The position numbers and the translations under genes were made by a program. From Apibacter muscae (GTDB taxonomy: Bacteria > Bacteroidota > Bacteroidia > Flavobacteriales > Weeksellaceae): DNA of 64,000 nt. The DNA is taken from assembly GCF_007845635.1 (NCBI RefSeq), contig NZ_SELG01000042.1:1-64000 (forward strand). The letters run 5' to 3'. The notes beneath the pieces were generated by a model. It was not told where the DNA came from, did no database searches, and worked only from the letters and a program-made list of their open reading frames with translations. Every line of letters starts with the position of its first letter. Position 1 is the stretch's first letter. Positions 36,884 to 46,108 of this stretch are shown piece by piece.

Positions 36884-37396
36884 ATGGCTATAATTAAGAA
36901 AATTTTAGATAAAACTCCACTATGGGGAAAGGATTGTTTTTTAGCAGAAAACTCAGTTTTAGTAGGGGATGTTATATTAGGTGATGAATGCTCTGTGTGG
37001 TTTGGAGCTGTTATAAGAGGTGATGTAAACTTTATTAAGATTGGTAATAGAGTAAATATTCAAGATCATGCTATTATTCATTGTACATATAATAAATATA
37101 GTACAACTATTGGGAATAATGTATCTTTAGGTCATAGAGCTATTGTACATGGTTGTACTATAAAAAGTCAAGTATTGGTTGGGATGGGTTCAATTGTAAT
37201 GGATGATGTTTTAGTGGAAAGTAATTCTATCATTGCAGCTGGTGCAGTTGTAACTCAAGGCAAACACATTAAATCTGGAGAAATATGGGCTGGGGTTCCT
37301 GCCAAAAAAATTGGAGAAGTTTCAACGGAATTAAAAGATAATGAGATTAATAGAATTGCTGCTAATTACGTTGAATATAGTAGTTGGTATAAATAA
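36884..37396 (+). CDS. Gamma-carbonic anhydrase-like hexapeptide protein
   Basis: About 170 residues with left-handed beta-helix hexapeptide repeats (VLVGDVILGDECSVWFGAVI, then IIHCTYNKYS and NNVSLGHRAIVHGC). Candidate zinc His residues are in IIHC, LGHRAIVHGC, as in the gamma-CA/YrdA family. Most bacterial YrdA-like proteins have unproven carbonic anhydrase activity. The TTG at 36872 also opens the frame, but ATG at 36884 (MAIIKKILDK) is preferred. Confidence 0.82.
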   Translation: MAIIKKILDKTPLWGKDCFLAENSVLVGDVILGDECSVWFGAVIRGDVNFIKIGNRVNIQDHAIIHCTYNKYSTTIGNNVSLGHRAIVHGCTIKSQVLVGMGSIVMDDVLVESNSIIAAGAVVTQGKHIKSGEIWAGVPAKKIGEVSTELKDNEINRIAANYVEYSSWYK

Positions 37397-37467
37397 TATT
37401 ATATATTTATTTCACCATTCCATTGAAGGATTAGTATAATTAAATTTATAGATATTAATGACATAAG

Positions 37468-37500
37468 TAAAAAAGGGAAAAATATTATTTCCCTTTTTAT
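37468..37500. terminator. Bidirectional terminator between two convergent genes
   Basis: aaaaaagggaaa and tttccctttttat form a hairpin with A- and T-runs on either side, between the carbonic anhydrase-like gene and asnB, so it can serve both strands. Confidence 0.8.
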
Positions 37501-37509
37501 TTAATAATT

Positions 37510-39171
37510 TTATATTGCATTTACATGTATTGATTTTATAGCTCTTCCTGAGGGATCTAGATTATTTTGAAAGGATTTATCCCATTTTAAAGCTGTAGCA
37601 GAACTGCACGCTATGGATGGTATAGATGGAACTGTCTTAGCTGCTGCTTGAGAAGGAAAATGTTTTTCAAAAATTGTTCTAAACCAATATTCTTCCTTCG
37701 ATTTTGGGGTATTGATTGGAAATTGTTCTTTTGCAAACTTCATTTGATTGTCAGAAATTTTTTTATCAGCAGTTGCTTTTAAAGAATCAATCCATGAATA
37801 GCCTACACCATCTGAAAATTGTTCTTTTTGCCTCCATAAAATATCTTTAGGTAAATATTGTTCAAATGCTTTTCTTAAAATATATTTTTCAATATTACCA
37901 TTACCGCACATTTTATCCTTTGGGTTTATATTCATTGCAATATCAATAAATTCTTGATCTAAGAAAGGAACTCTTCCTTCTACTCCCCAAGCCATCAGTG
38001 ATTTATTGGCTCTTAAGCAATCGTAAAGGTGTAGGCTCTCTAACTTTCTAACTGTTTCTTCATGAAATTCTTTGGCATTGGGTGCTTTATGAAAATACAA
38101 ATATCCTCCAAACAATTCATCTGAACCTTCCCCAGAAAGCACCATTTTTATCCCTAAGGATTTTATATATCTTGCTAACAAGTACATAGGGGTAGATGCT
38201 CTAACAGTGGTTACATCATAAGTTTCAATATGATAAATTACATCTTCTAAAGCATCCATAGCTTCTTCAATTGTAAAATGAATTTCATGGTGATTGGTTC
38301 CAATATAATCAGCAACTTTTTTAGCTGCGATTAAATCAGGAGCTCCTTTTAGCCCTATGGCAAATGAATGTAATTGATTTGTTTTAGCAGGTGAATGTTT
38401 ATCGTTTGATTTTTCATCAAAAATTTTTTTTGCAATTGCAGATATTATTGAAGAATCCAATCCTCCAGAAAGGAGAACTCCATAGGGTACCTCAGACATA
38501 GTTTGCTTTAGTACAGCATCTTCTAATCCTTTTCTTATTTTTTGAATATCAGAAATGTTATCTTTAACGTTCTTATATTGATCCCAATCTTTAAAATACC
38601 ATTTTTTTATTATTGGTTCAGGGCTGTAATAGTAGCTACCGGGCTCAAATTCTTTTATATCATTGCAAATTCCTTCAAGTACTTTTAATTCACTTGCAAT
38701 ATAAAGTTGCTTATATTCATCATATCCTATATAAAGGGGTATAATACCTAAATGATCTCTACCAATTAAAAATGTATTTTTTTCTTTATCATATAAAGCA
38801 AAAGCATATATACCAGATATGTAATCAAATAATTTTAAACCCTTTTCTTTGTATAATGCTAAAATTACTTCACAATCAGAATTTGTTTGAAAAGAATATT
38901 TATCTTTTAAATCATATTTTAATTCTTTGTAATTGTAAATTTCACCATTAGCTATTAGAATTAAATTTTTTTTCTCATCGTATAAAGGTTGATGACCCGA
39001 TGATACATCCACGATGGATAATCTTTCATGTACCATTATAGCTTTATCATTAAAATAAATTCCTGATGAGTCTGGACCTCTATGACGTAATTTTTTAGAC
39101 ATATTAATTGCTTTATATCTAAGCAATTGTTTATTTTCAATTATATTAAAAATACCTACTAATCCACACAT
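37510..39171 (-). CDS. asnB: Asparagine synthase (glutamine-hydrolysing)
   Basis: 553 residues. Makes asparagine from aspartate, ATP and glutamine. It begins MCGLVGIF with Cys2 as the glutaminase nucleophile (with HRGPDSSG and IANGEIYNY), and LSGGLDSSIISAIA near 230 is the ATP pyrophosphatase loop. The GEGSDELFGGY motif follows. The length is normal for AsnB. A promoter core lies 22 bases upstream, so it is probably a single-gene unit. Confidence 0.96.
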   Translation of the reverse strand: MCGLVGIFNIIENKQLLRYKAINMSKKLRHRGPDSSGIYFNDKAIMVHERLSIVDVSSGHQPLYDEKKNLILIANGEIYNYKELKYDLKDKYSFQTNSDCEVILALYKEKGLKLFDYISGIYAFALYDKEKNTFLIGRDHLGIIPLYIGYDEYKQLYIASELKVLEGICNDIKEFEPGSYYYSPEPIIKKWYFKDWDQYKNVKDNISDIQKIRKGLEDAVLKQTMSEVPYGVLLSGGLDSSIISAIAKKIFDEKSNDKHSPAKTNQLHSFAIGLKGAPDLIAAKKVADYIGTNHHEIHFTIEEAMDALEDVIYHIETYDVTTVRASTPMYLLARYIKSLGIKMVLSGEGSDELFGGYLYFHKAPNAKEFHEETVRKLESLHLYDCLRANKSLMAWGVEGRVPFLDQEFIDIAMNINPKDKMCGNGNIEKYILRKAFEQYLPKDILWRQKEQFSDGVGYSWIDSLKATADKKISDNQMKFAKEQFPINTPKSKEEYWFRTIFEKHFPSQAAAKTVPSIPSIACSSATALKWDKSFQNNLDPSGRAIKSIHVNAI

Positions 39172-39193
39172 AATTTAAGTTTTAAATTCACTT

Positions 39194-39201
39194 CAAAATT
39201 A
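39194..39201 (-). promoter_or_regulatory. Candidate -7 promoter element for asnB
   Basis: Minus strand TAATTTTG fits TAnnTTTG and ends 22 bases before the ATG at 39171. No clear -33 TTG. Confidence 0.5.
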
Positions 39202-39343
39202 TATTTATGTGTTATTTTATTAAATAAAAAAGTATTTTTAATTAAAAATATTAACTAAATTTAAAAATATAGTTAAAATTATAAATTTATATTGGATTTA
39301 AATTTAGATTTTGTTTAAAATTTTAAGTTAGTAAATTGTAAAT

Positions 39344-40537
39344 TTAATTGAATTGTTTGCTAAGTATATATGATTCACTCCAACATGCTTGAAAATTAAA
39401 TCCACCAGTAATTGCATCAATATTTAAAACTTCCCCTGTGAAAAATAAATTAGGTATAAGTTTTGATTGCATATTATTAAAATCTATTTCTTTTAAATCA
39501 ACTCCTCCACATGTTACAAATTCATTTTTGAAAGTACTTTTGCCTATTATATCTAGTTTGGAATTTGTTAAAGATTCAGCAATTCTATTTATTTCTTTTT
39601 TAGATATTTCAAACAGAGGTTTTTTTATAATGTTTAAATGATTAAGAAGGTTCAACCAAAATCTTTGAGGAAGGTTATAAATTTTTATATTATAAATATC
39701 CATTTTTGGATGAGCATTTTTATAATTTGTAAGTAATTCCCTTGCATCATCAAAGTTTTCTGTAATCCAATTGATTCTTAATTGAAATTTATAATCTAAA
39801 TCTGCAAGATATCTAGCCGCCCAAGAGGATAATTTAAGTATAGCAGGGCCACTTAATCCCCAATGAGTTATTAATAACGGACCTCTTTCTTTAAAAGGTG
39901 TATTTAGTATATTAAGATCTGTTTCCGCTAATGAAATGCCTTGAAGATTTTTAATCAGTGGATGATTACAATTAAACGTAAATAAACTAGGGACTGGTGG
40001 AATTATTTTATGACCAAGTTTTTCAATAATATTCCAAATTTTTTTAGAACTACCTGTGGCTATAACAACTGCATCTGCATAGTAGATGTCTTTGTTTGTC
40101 AAAATTTCAAATTTATTATTTGTATAATTAATTTCTAAAACTGTTGTTTCATAGTGGATTACTACATTATTTTTTTTAGTTTCAGATAAAAGTGTATCAA
40201 TGATTGTTTGTGAAGAATTAGTATCAGGAAAAACTCTTGAATCATTTTCAATTTTTAAATGAATGCCTCGTTTTTCAAACCATTGAAAGGTATCTAAAGG
40301 TTGAAATTTTGAAAATAAACTTAAAAGTTCTTTATTTCCTCTAGGGTAGTTTTTAATTAAATCTTTGGGTTTGTAGCAGGCATTTGTTACATTACATCTA
40401 CCACCTCCAGAAATTTTTAATTTTTGTAATGGATTCTTGCTTTGTTCTAATAAGCTGATATTCCAATTACTAGTTTTAATATTTGAAGATAAAAAAAAGC
40501 CTGAAGCTCCACCTCCAATTATAATTAGATGTTTCAA
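39344..40537 (-). CDS. FAD-dependent oxidoreductase, HI0933/BaiN-like
   Basis: 397 residues. The FAD-binding motif LIIIGGGASGFFLSSNI is at the N-terminus, followed by SGGGRCNVTNACYKP, the hallmark of the HI0933 flavoprotein family. The C-terminus GEVLNIDAITGGFNFQACWSE closes the FAD site. The physiological substrate is unknown; family members have been linked to reductase reactions. It follows the Wzc gene by 52 bases but a hairpin lies between, so it is probably separate from the polysaccharide operon. Confidence 0.85.
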   Translation of the reverse strand: MKHLIIIGGGASGFFLSSNIKTSNWNISLLEQSKNPLQKLKISGGGRCNVTNACYKPKDLIKNYPRGNKELLSLFSKFQPLDTFQWFEKRGIHLKIENDSRVFPDTNSSQTIIDTLLSETKKNNVVIHYETTVLEINYTNNKFEILTNKDIYYADAVVIATGSSKKIWNIIEKLGHKIIPPVPSLFTFNCNHPLIKNLQGISLAETDLNILNTPFKERGPLLITHWGLSGPAILKLSSWAARYLADLDYKFQLRINWITENFDDARELLTNYKNAHPKMDIYNIKIYNLPQRFWLNLLNHLNIIKKPLFEISKKEINRIAESLTNSKLDIIGKSTFKNEFVTCGGVDLKEIDFNNMQSKLIPNLFFTGEVLNIDAITGGFNFQACWSESYILSKQFN

Positions 40538-40558
40538 TGTAATATAATTTATTTATAC

Positions 40559-40583
40559 AAAAAAGGTTAGAAATACTCTAACC
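40559..40583 (-). terminator. Terminator at the end of the polysaccharide operon
   Basis: On the minus strand ggttaga-gtatt-tctaacc forms a 7-base-pair stem followed by a run of Ts, just downstream of the Wzc gene stop. Confidence 0.8.
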
Positions 40584-40589
40584 ATTATC

Positions 40590-43103
40590 TTAATTTTTTT
40601 TAATTATGCGTTTTATTCTTGATAGCAAAGAATTATCATATTTTTCATCTTCTTCAAAATAACCATAACCATAACCGTATCCATAACCATAACCGTAACC
40701 GTATCCATAACCATATCCACCTGGATTTACATAATCATTGAATATTATTCCTATATGGTCAATTTCGTCATTGTTATACTTTTCATTAATACTTTTAAGT
40801 AGTTGCTTATAGGTATAATTACATCTGGTAACATATAATCTAGCATCCGAGAATTTCATTAAATCATAGGCATCAATTACTAATCCTACTGGTGGAGAGT
40901 CTATAATTATGTAATCATACTTTTCTCTTAGAATTTGAATCAATTGTTCGTTCTCATCACTAATTAGAAGTTCTCCAGGGTTAGGAGGAATAGGACCGGC
41001 AGAAATTATATCTAAATTGTCATATTCTGTTTTCTTAATTATTTCTTCTAAAGTATTATTTCCTGCTAAATAACCGGACAAACCAATTTTATTACTAATT
41101 TTAAAATCATCAAAAATTCTAGGTTTCCTCAAATCCATTCCTACTAAAACCGTTTTTTTTCCACTTAATGCCAGTACGGATGCAATGTTTATAGATATAA
41201 AAGTTTTTCCTTCTCCACCAATGGATGAGGTTATTAAAAATACTTTACCTCCTTGAATTGATTTTTCATTAAAAAGAAATCTCATATTAAATCGAATAGC
41301 CCTAAAACTTTCAGCTATGCTTGATTTTGGGCGTTGAAAAACAGCAAGATTATTTTCAGTATTTTTAGCACCTATTGCTCCTATTAAAGGTATTTTTGTC
41401 GCTGATTTTAAATCTGAAATTAATTTTAATTTATTATCTAATAATTCAATTAGTACAAGAATAATAAAAGGTATTATTAATGAGCCTCCTATATAAGTTA
41501 ATTTATTTTTTCTAATATCTGGAGTAATTGGACCTTGACCAATATTTTTTGCTTTATCTAATACTGTAATATCCGAAATGGTTGTAGCTTTTCGCATTTC
41601 AACTTCAGAAAGCTTATCTAAAAGTGTATTATAAATACTATTATTTAATAAATATCCTCTTTGAGCATTAATAAACAATTGTTCTTTTTCAGGTAAGGCA
41701 TCAATATCAAGTTCTAAATTTTTAATTTGCTCATTGATATTTAGTAATTTATTATTTAGTTCTTTAGATGAACTATTTAAGCTTGAAATTGCCTTATTTT
41801 TAGCATTGTTAATTTGATAATTTAACTCTTTTATAGGTTCCGAATTTTCTCTGTAGAGCAATAATTTTTCTTTTCTTTCTTTTTCTAAAGATTCAATGGT
41901 TTGAATGGCTGAATTGAAAGTGGAATTTTCAATTCCCATAAACTCACCATCAATCAATTCATTACTATTGTAGACTGATCCTCTTAAACGATTGAAAACT
42001 AGTTGCTTGGATTTAAGCTCTTCTTTTTGTTGATCTAATCCTTGTATTTTTGAAAGTAAAATATCAGTACTAACATCATTCTTTGAAAAAACTTTATTTT
42101 CAAGTTGTACTTTTTTAAAAGAAGCTGATGCACTATCTAATTTAGTCTTGGTTATTTTAATCTGATCTTTAATAAACTTAATCGTGTTTAAATTAACTTG
42201 ATTTTTATCTTCAATTCTTCTCTTAATTAATTCATCAATAGATTTATTTAAAAAATTTATAGTTCCGTGTAAACTTAAACCTGTTTTAGTGATGATCATT
42301 ATTGAAGGTAAGTCTTGATCAAAGTTTATACTTATTGAAGATTGAATTTTAGATACAGCTGAATTAATATCTGATAAATAAAAATAATAATCAAGATTAA
42401 TTGGATTTTTACCAAATTTGTCTTGATAGTCTTCATTTTTTATAAATTTAAATTTTAAATTATTGGTTTTTATCCAAGTATTTAAAGGAGCAATTAACTC
42501 ATTTTTATATTGATCCTTTCTATGTATATATTTCTCTGAATTAAAATAAAAACAATTTTCATTTAATTCTTCGGGGAAAATTAATTTGAATTTCTGATTG
42601 GGTAGCAATTGAACATTTACATTCGTATTTAAAGCTTGTGCGTAGCTTGTATCAATAACTATTTTGTAAGGTAAATCAACATAATCAATTTCTGTAGTCT
42701 TTATTTTACCTTTACGATAATAATTGATGTATAAGTTTAACGACTTAACTAAATTCTCATTGTGAGTTCTTGAAGTGAGTAATTTTTTATAATAGATTCC
42801 TTGAGTTGCGCCTCCGCCACCACCCCATATAAAATTAATGGATTGGCTTGGGGCTAATACGCTGGACGTTCCACTTGATATACTTACTGTAGCAGATGTT
42901 TGATAAAACCTGTCCGAGAATCTATTTACTAAAAAAGCAATAACCCATCCTATAATAAATGCAATTACAAACCAGTACCAATTTTTTATTAATCTTCTAA
43001 TAAATCTTTCAATACTAAAAAAATTATTATCTAAAATATCAGAATTTTTTTTCTGATTTAGTTTATTTTGTAAAACATTTTGGCTGTCTTTAGTGGAATC
43101 CAT
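40590..43103 (-). CDS. Wzc-type polysaccharide co-polymerase/tyrosine autokinase
   Basis: 837 residues. A cytoplasmic start leads to helix 1 (about 43-62), a large periplasmic coiled-coil region with Glu/Lys-rich heptads (about 290-460), helix 2 (about 536-555) and a BY-kinase domain. Walker A SSIGGEGKTF is near 628, A' motif GMDLRKPRI near 660 and Walker B IIIDSPPVG near 732. The C-terminus holds ten Tyr in a strict Gly-Tyr alternation, the autophosphorylation cluster. It should control chain length and export of the surface polysaccharide. It is the last gene of the operon, next to the Wza-like gene. Confidence 0.92.
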   Translation of the reverse strand: MDSTKDSQNVLQNKLNQKKNSDILDNNFFSIERFIRRLIKNWYWFVIAFIIGWVIAFLVNRFSDRFYQTSATVSISSGTSSVLAPSQSINFIWGGGGGATQGIYYKKLLTSRTHNENLVKSLNLYINYYRKGKIKTTEIDYVDLPYKIVIDTSYAQALNTNVNVQLLPNQKFKLIFPEELNENCFYFNSEKYIHRKDQYKNELIAPLNTWIKTNNLKFKFIKNEDYQDKFGKNPINLDYYFYLSDINSAVSKIQSSISINFDQDLPSIMIITKTGLSLHGTINFLNKSIDELIKRRIEDKNQVNLNTIKFIKDQIKITKTKLDSASASFKKVQLENKVFSKNDVSTDILLSKIQGLDQQKEELKSKQLVFNRLRGSVYNSNELIDGEFMGIENSTFNSAIQTIESLEKERKEKLLLYRENSEPIKELNYQINNAKNKAISSLNSSSKELNNKLLNINEQIKNLELDIDALPEKEQLFINAQRGYLLNNSIYNTLLDKLSEVEMRKATTISDITVLDKAKNIGQGPITPDIRKNKLTYIGGSLIIPFIILVLIELLDNKLKLISDLKSATKIPLIGAIGAKNTENNLAVFQRPKSSIAESFRAIRFNMRFLFNEKSIQGGKVFLITSSIGGEGKTFISINIASVLALSGKKTVLVGMDLRKPRIFDDFKISNKIGLSGYLAGNNTLEEIIKKTEYDNLDIISAGPIPPNPGELLISDENEQLIQILREKYDYIIIDSPPVGLVIDAYDLMKFSDARLYVTRCNYTYKQLLKSINEKYNNDEIDHIGIIFNDYVNPGGYGYGYGYGYGYGYGYGYGYFEEDEKYDNSLLSRIKRIIKKN
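40658..40720 (-). repeat. Tandem GGN-TAY codon repeat encoding the (Gly-Tyr)10 tail
   Basis: About 63 bases of alternating Gly and Tyr codons, ten units of six bases. They vary at third positions (TAT or TAC, GGT or GGA), with partial 18-24-base near-repeats, so the unit is not perfectly identical at the DNA level but could still slip in replication. Confidence 0.85.
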
Positions 43104-43115
43104 ACAATAAATAAA

Positions 43116-43922
43116 TTATAATGTTTTGAAGAATAAATAAGTTGTTATAGCTTGTATTCCCACAGATAAAAATTGAGTAACATCTCCAATAGTTGTTCCT
43201 CCTCCTAAACCAGATATTTTTTCTTTTAAAGGATCTATAATTATTTGATCTCCAGATTGTAAGTAAAAGTATGGAGAATTCATTATATCTTCCCTTGTTA
43301 CGTCTAATACTATATTTTTTTTCCCCTCTGGATATTCTCTTATTATTCTGATGTGCCTTCTATCTGCAAATCTTGTTAAATCTCCAGATTTAGCAATAGC
43401 TTGTAATAAATCAACTCGATTAGACTGTTCTAATTTTTCACCTGGCGCTCCTATTTCACCGATCATATAGTAACGAATAGCACCTAAATTCATACGGACT
43501 TCTGCTTTTCCTTCGTTATAAAGTACTTCATTTAATTTGTTTTGGACTAATTCAGTTACTTCTCTTAATGTTAATCCGTATACATAAAACTCACCTAAAC
43601 CATAAATGGATATATAGCCATTAGGGTCAACAATCAATCCAGTCATCCTAAGCGAATTATCATTTCCTGTAATACCACCTTTAAACCGCGTTGTGTTTTC
43701 TGAGGCTAGAAATTTAGCAGCATTCTGATCTGTTGTTATTAAAGTCATTGCTAAAATATCATCCTTTTTTATTCTATAATTTTCATATACAACAGGGATT
43801 AAGCCGTACTCATTCAATTGCAAATCTTCACTTGGTTGTAAATATTTTAAGTCTTTTATGCCTATACAGGAATTAAAAAATAATAAAATAAATAGTGTGA
43901 CTGATATATGGCTAATTTTCAT
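43116..43922 (-). CDS. Polysaccharide export outer-membrane lipoprotein, Wza-like
   Basis: 268 residues. A lipoprotein signal with lipobox FFNSC (Cys19) is followed by the Poly_export domain (YRIKKDDILAMTL, then GYISIYGLGEFYVYGLTLRE) and a SLBB-like ligand region (IGEIGAPGEK, then RVDLLQAIAKSGDL). A C-terminal hydrophobic stretch would form the outer-membrane helix. Together with the Wzc-type kinase 12 bases downstream it forms the export channel of the polysaccharide. Confidence 0.92.
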   Translation of the reverse strand: MKISHISVTLFILLFFNSCIGIKDLKYLQPSEDLQLNEYGLIPVVYENYRIKKDDILAMTLITTDQNAAKFLASENTTRFKGGITGNDNSLRMTGLIVDPNGYISIYGLGEFYVYGLTLREVTELVQNKLNEVLYNEGKAEVRMNLGAIRYYMIGEIGAPGEKLEQSNRVDLLQAIAKSGDLTRFADRRHIRIIREYPEGKKNIVLDVTREDIMNSPYFYLQSGDQIIIDPLKEKISGLGGGTTIGDVTQFLSVGIQAITTYLFFKTL

Positions 43923-43949
43923 GATAGATTATTGATTTACAAAAGTAAT

Positions 43950-44996
43950 TTATTTTTTTAAAATACCGTATAAGTTAATTAATTCGGCATTTATTTCATT
44001 TTTAGAATTAAGTTCAAGTTCAAGTTTTAATTTGCTGAATAAATTATTACAATTTTCTATTAATTCATAAGGATAGTATAGTTCTTCTTCCAATTTTTCA
44101 TGGTCTTTTGTATTTGAAGTTATATATATATCTTTTGTAAGATATTCTAAATCTAATTTCTTAAGTAATTCTAACAAAATAATTAATATTTTATGTGATT
44201 CCTGCATATTTAATAAATATATACCTGAGGGGTTAGATGGATTAGATATTTCCATTAGACCTCTTGCGGCTTGAAATTTTGAAATAAAATATCTTTTCAT
44301 ATTTGAATCAGTTATGGTTAGATTTTTATTATTTTCAATTTGATATTTAAATATTGGAAATACAGATCCACTACTGTTAAACACATTACCAAAACGAATT
44401 ATCTTAATAAACGAATTGTTTGTATAAATTATTTTATCTAATAATTTTAATTCAGCAATTCTTTTAGTAATACCCATTTTATTAATAGGGTTCACAGCCT
44501 TGTCTGTAGATATATAAATAAATTGATCAATATTATTAATTAATGAAATATTTAAAAGATTAATCGTACCATCAATATTATTAGTAATAGCTTCAGTCAT
44601 GTTATCTTCTAATATATTGATGTGCTTATATGCGGCAGTATGATAAACAATATTAATAGTGAATTTTTTAAATATTTCATCTATAAATGATGTATTTCTA
44701 ATATCACCTAGTAAAAACTTTATCTTATTAAGATTAATATTTTGTTTTAAATCTAAATGAAGATTAAAAATAGCATATTCTGAATGATCAACTAATATTA
44801 TTTTTTTTACATTTTGTAGTAATAGATATTTAATTAGAGAAGATCCTATTGTCCCACCTCCAGTTACTAAAATAATTTTGTTTTCAAAAAAAGAATAATT
44901 TAGTATTGAATAATCAATTTTTTTTTTGAATAATTCGTCAAAAAAAACAGTTTTATTATTAATTATTATCGAATCCTCTTTTTTAAAATCAAACAT
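43950..44996 (-). CDS. Nucleotide-sugar 4,6-dehydratase/epimerase, CapD/FlaA1-like
   Basis: 348 residues. The SDR NAD-binding motif is LVTGGGTIGSSLIKYL near residue 43, with YHTAAYKHINILEDN and the catalytic region STDKAVNPINKMGITKR. In CapD/FlaA1-type UDP-GlcNAc dehydratases Met replaces the usual Tyr here, as seen. It lacks the N-terminal membrane helices of long CapD proteins. It lies 2 bases before the aminotransferase, so the pair probably makes a 4-keto-6-deoxy sugar that is then aminated. The exact sugar is not shown. Confidence 0.8.
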   Translation of the reverse strand: MFDFKKEDSIIINNKTVFFDELFKKKIDYSILNYSFFENKIILVTGGGTIGSSLIKYLLLQNVKKIILVDHSEYAIFNLHLDLKQNINLNKIKFLLGDIRNTSFIDEIFKKFTINIVYHTAAYKHINILEDNMTEAITNNIDGTINLLNISLINNIDQFIYISTDKAVNPINKMGITKRIAELKLLDKIIYTNNSFIKIIRFGNVFNSSGSVFPIFKYQIENNKNLTITDSNMKRYFISKFQAARGLMEISNPSNPSGIYLLNMQESHKILIILLELLKKLDLEYLTKDIYITSNTKDHEKLEEELYYPYELIENCNNLFSKLKLELELNSKNEINAELINLYGILKK

Positions 44997-44998
44997 TT

Positions 44999-46108
44999 CT
45001 ATAATTTTTTTATAATATTAATAATCTTTTCTAAATTATCTAAAGTAAGATTATCACCGGATGGTAGACTTAAACCATTTTCAAATAAGAAATTATCCAA
45101 AATTTTATTTCCAAAATATAGAGAATTAGCAAAAGCTTTTTGATTATGTAATGGATTCCATAAATATCTTGTTTCAATATTATTAAAAGCTAAAGAGTTT
45201 TTAATTTTATGATTTATATTTGTTGGAAATATAAATGAACTTAACCAGCGATTTGAAAAACTTTTATAAGATTCATATTGATGTTGGATATCAAATTTTT
45301 CTTTTAAAAATTTAAAGTAATGCTTATAAATCTCTCTTCTTTTATTAACTTTTAAATTTAACTTCTCAATTTGTGAATCTCCAATGGCAGCTAATACATT
45401 ACTTAAAGCGTAGTTATAACCTAATTCATTATGCAAATAATAATCGGTATTTTCCTTTGATTGATTGGATAATTTTTTTGCGTATTCAAGAGATTCAATA
45501 TCTGAAAGTATTATAGCACCTCCAGTAGAGCAAGTTATAATTTTATTACCATTAAAAGATAAAATCCCTATTTTCCCCAATGCGCCTAAAGGTTGATCAT
45601 TATATTTAGAACCAAATGCCTCTGCGCTATCTTCTATTAATACAATTTTATTAAGATTACAAATTTTAATTATTTCATCTAGCTGTGCAGGCATACCATA
45701 GATATGGGCTAATATTAAAGCTTTAGGTTTTATTTTTTTTTTATTTAATTGCTCAATAGCTAAGTTTAAGTAATCGGGAGATAAATTCCAAGTCTGTTCT
45801 TCACTTCCAATAAATATAGGTATGGCTTTTTCATATAAAATTGGAAATGCAGAAGCAGCAAATGTAAAATTTGAACATAATACGTAATCATCTTTTTGGA
45901 TATTAACAATTTTTAATGCTAAATGTAAAGATGACGTTCCGCTATTGGTTAATAATATTTTTTTGTTGAAGTATGAATTAAGTTTATTAGTAAAGTCATC
46001 AATAAAAGATCCCACTGGAGATATCCATCCACTATCAAGTGCTTTTTTTATATTGTTATATACTCTGTAGTCTATGTTTGGCGGAGATAAATAAATTTTT
46101 TCATCCAT
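44999..46108 (-). CDS. DegT/DnrJ/EryC1/StrS aminotransferase
   Basis: 369 residues. PLP-dependent sugar aminotransferase of fold I. It opens IYLSPPNIDYRVYNNIKKAL and has SGTSSLHLALKIV near 60, VLIEDSAEAFGSKY with the cofactor Asp, and FNGNKIITCSTGG with the internal aldimine Lys near 190. It should aminate the 4-keto sugar made by the neighbouring dehydratase. Its start overlaps the end of the glycosyltransferase-family gene by 8 bases, and the operon order supports amino-sugar synthesis for the repeat unit. Confidence 0.9.
   Translation of the reverse strand: MDEKIYLSPPNIDYRVYNNIKKALDSGWISPVGSFIDDFTNKLNSYFNKKILLTNSGTSSLHLALKIVNIQKDDYVLCSNFTFAASAFPILYEKAIPIFIGSEEQTWNLSPDYLNLAIEQLNKKKIKPKALILAHIYGMPAQLDEIIKICNLNKIVLIEDSAEAFGSKYNDQPLGALGKIGILSFNGNKIITCSTGGAIILSDIESLEYAKKLSNQSKENTDYYLHNELGYNYALSNVLAAIGDSQIEKLNLKVNKRREIYKHYFKFLKEKFDIQHQYESYKSFSNRWLSSFIFPTNINHKIKNSLAFNNIETRYLWNPLHNQKAFANSLYFGNKILDNFLFENGLSLPSGDNLTLDNLEKIINIIKKL

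Noticed and set aside
40658-40720. Tandem repeat considered as a CRISPR-like or mobile-element repeat
   Set aside because: It lies inside the Wzc gene and encodes its Gly-Tyr tail in frame, so it is a coding microsatellite.
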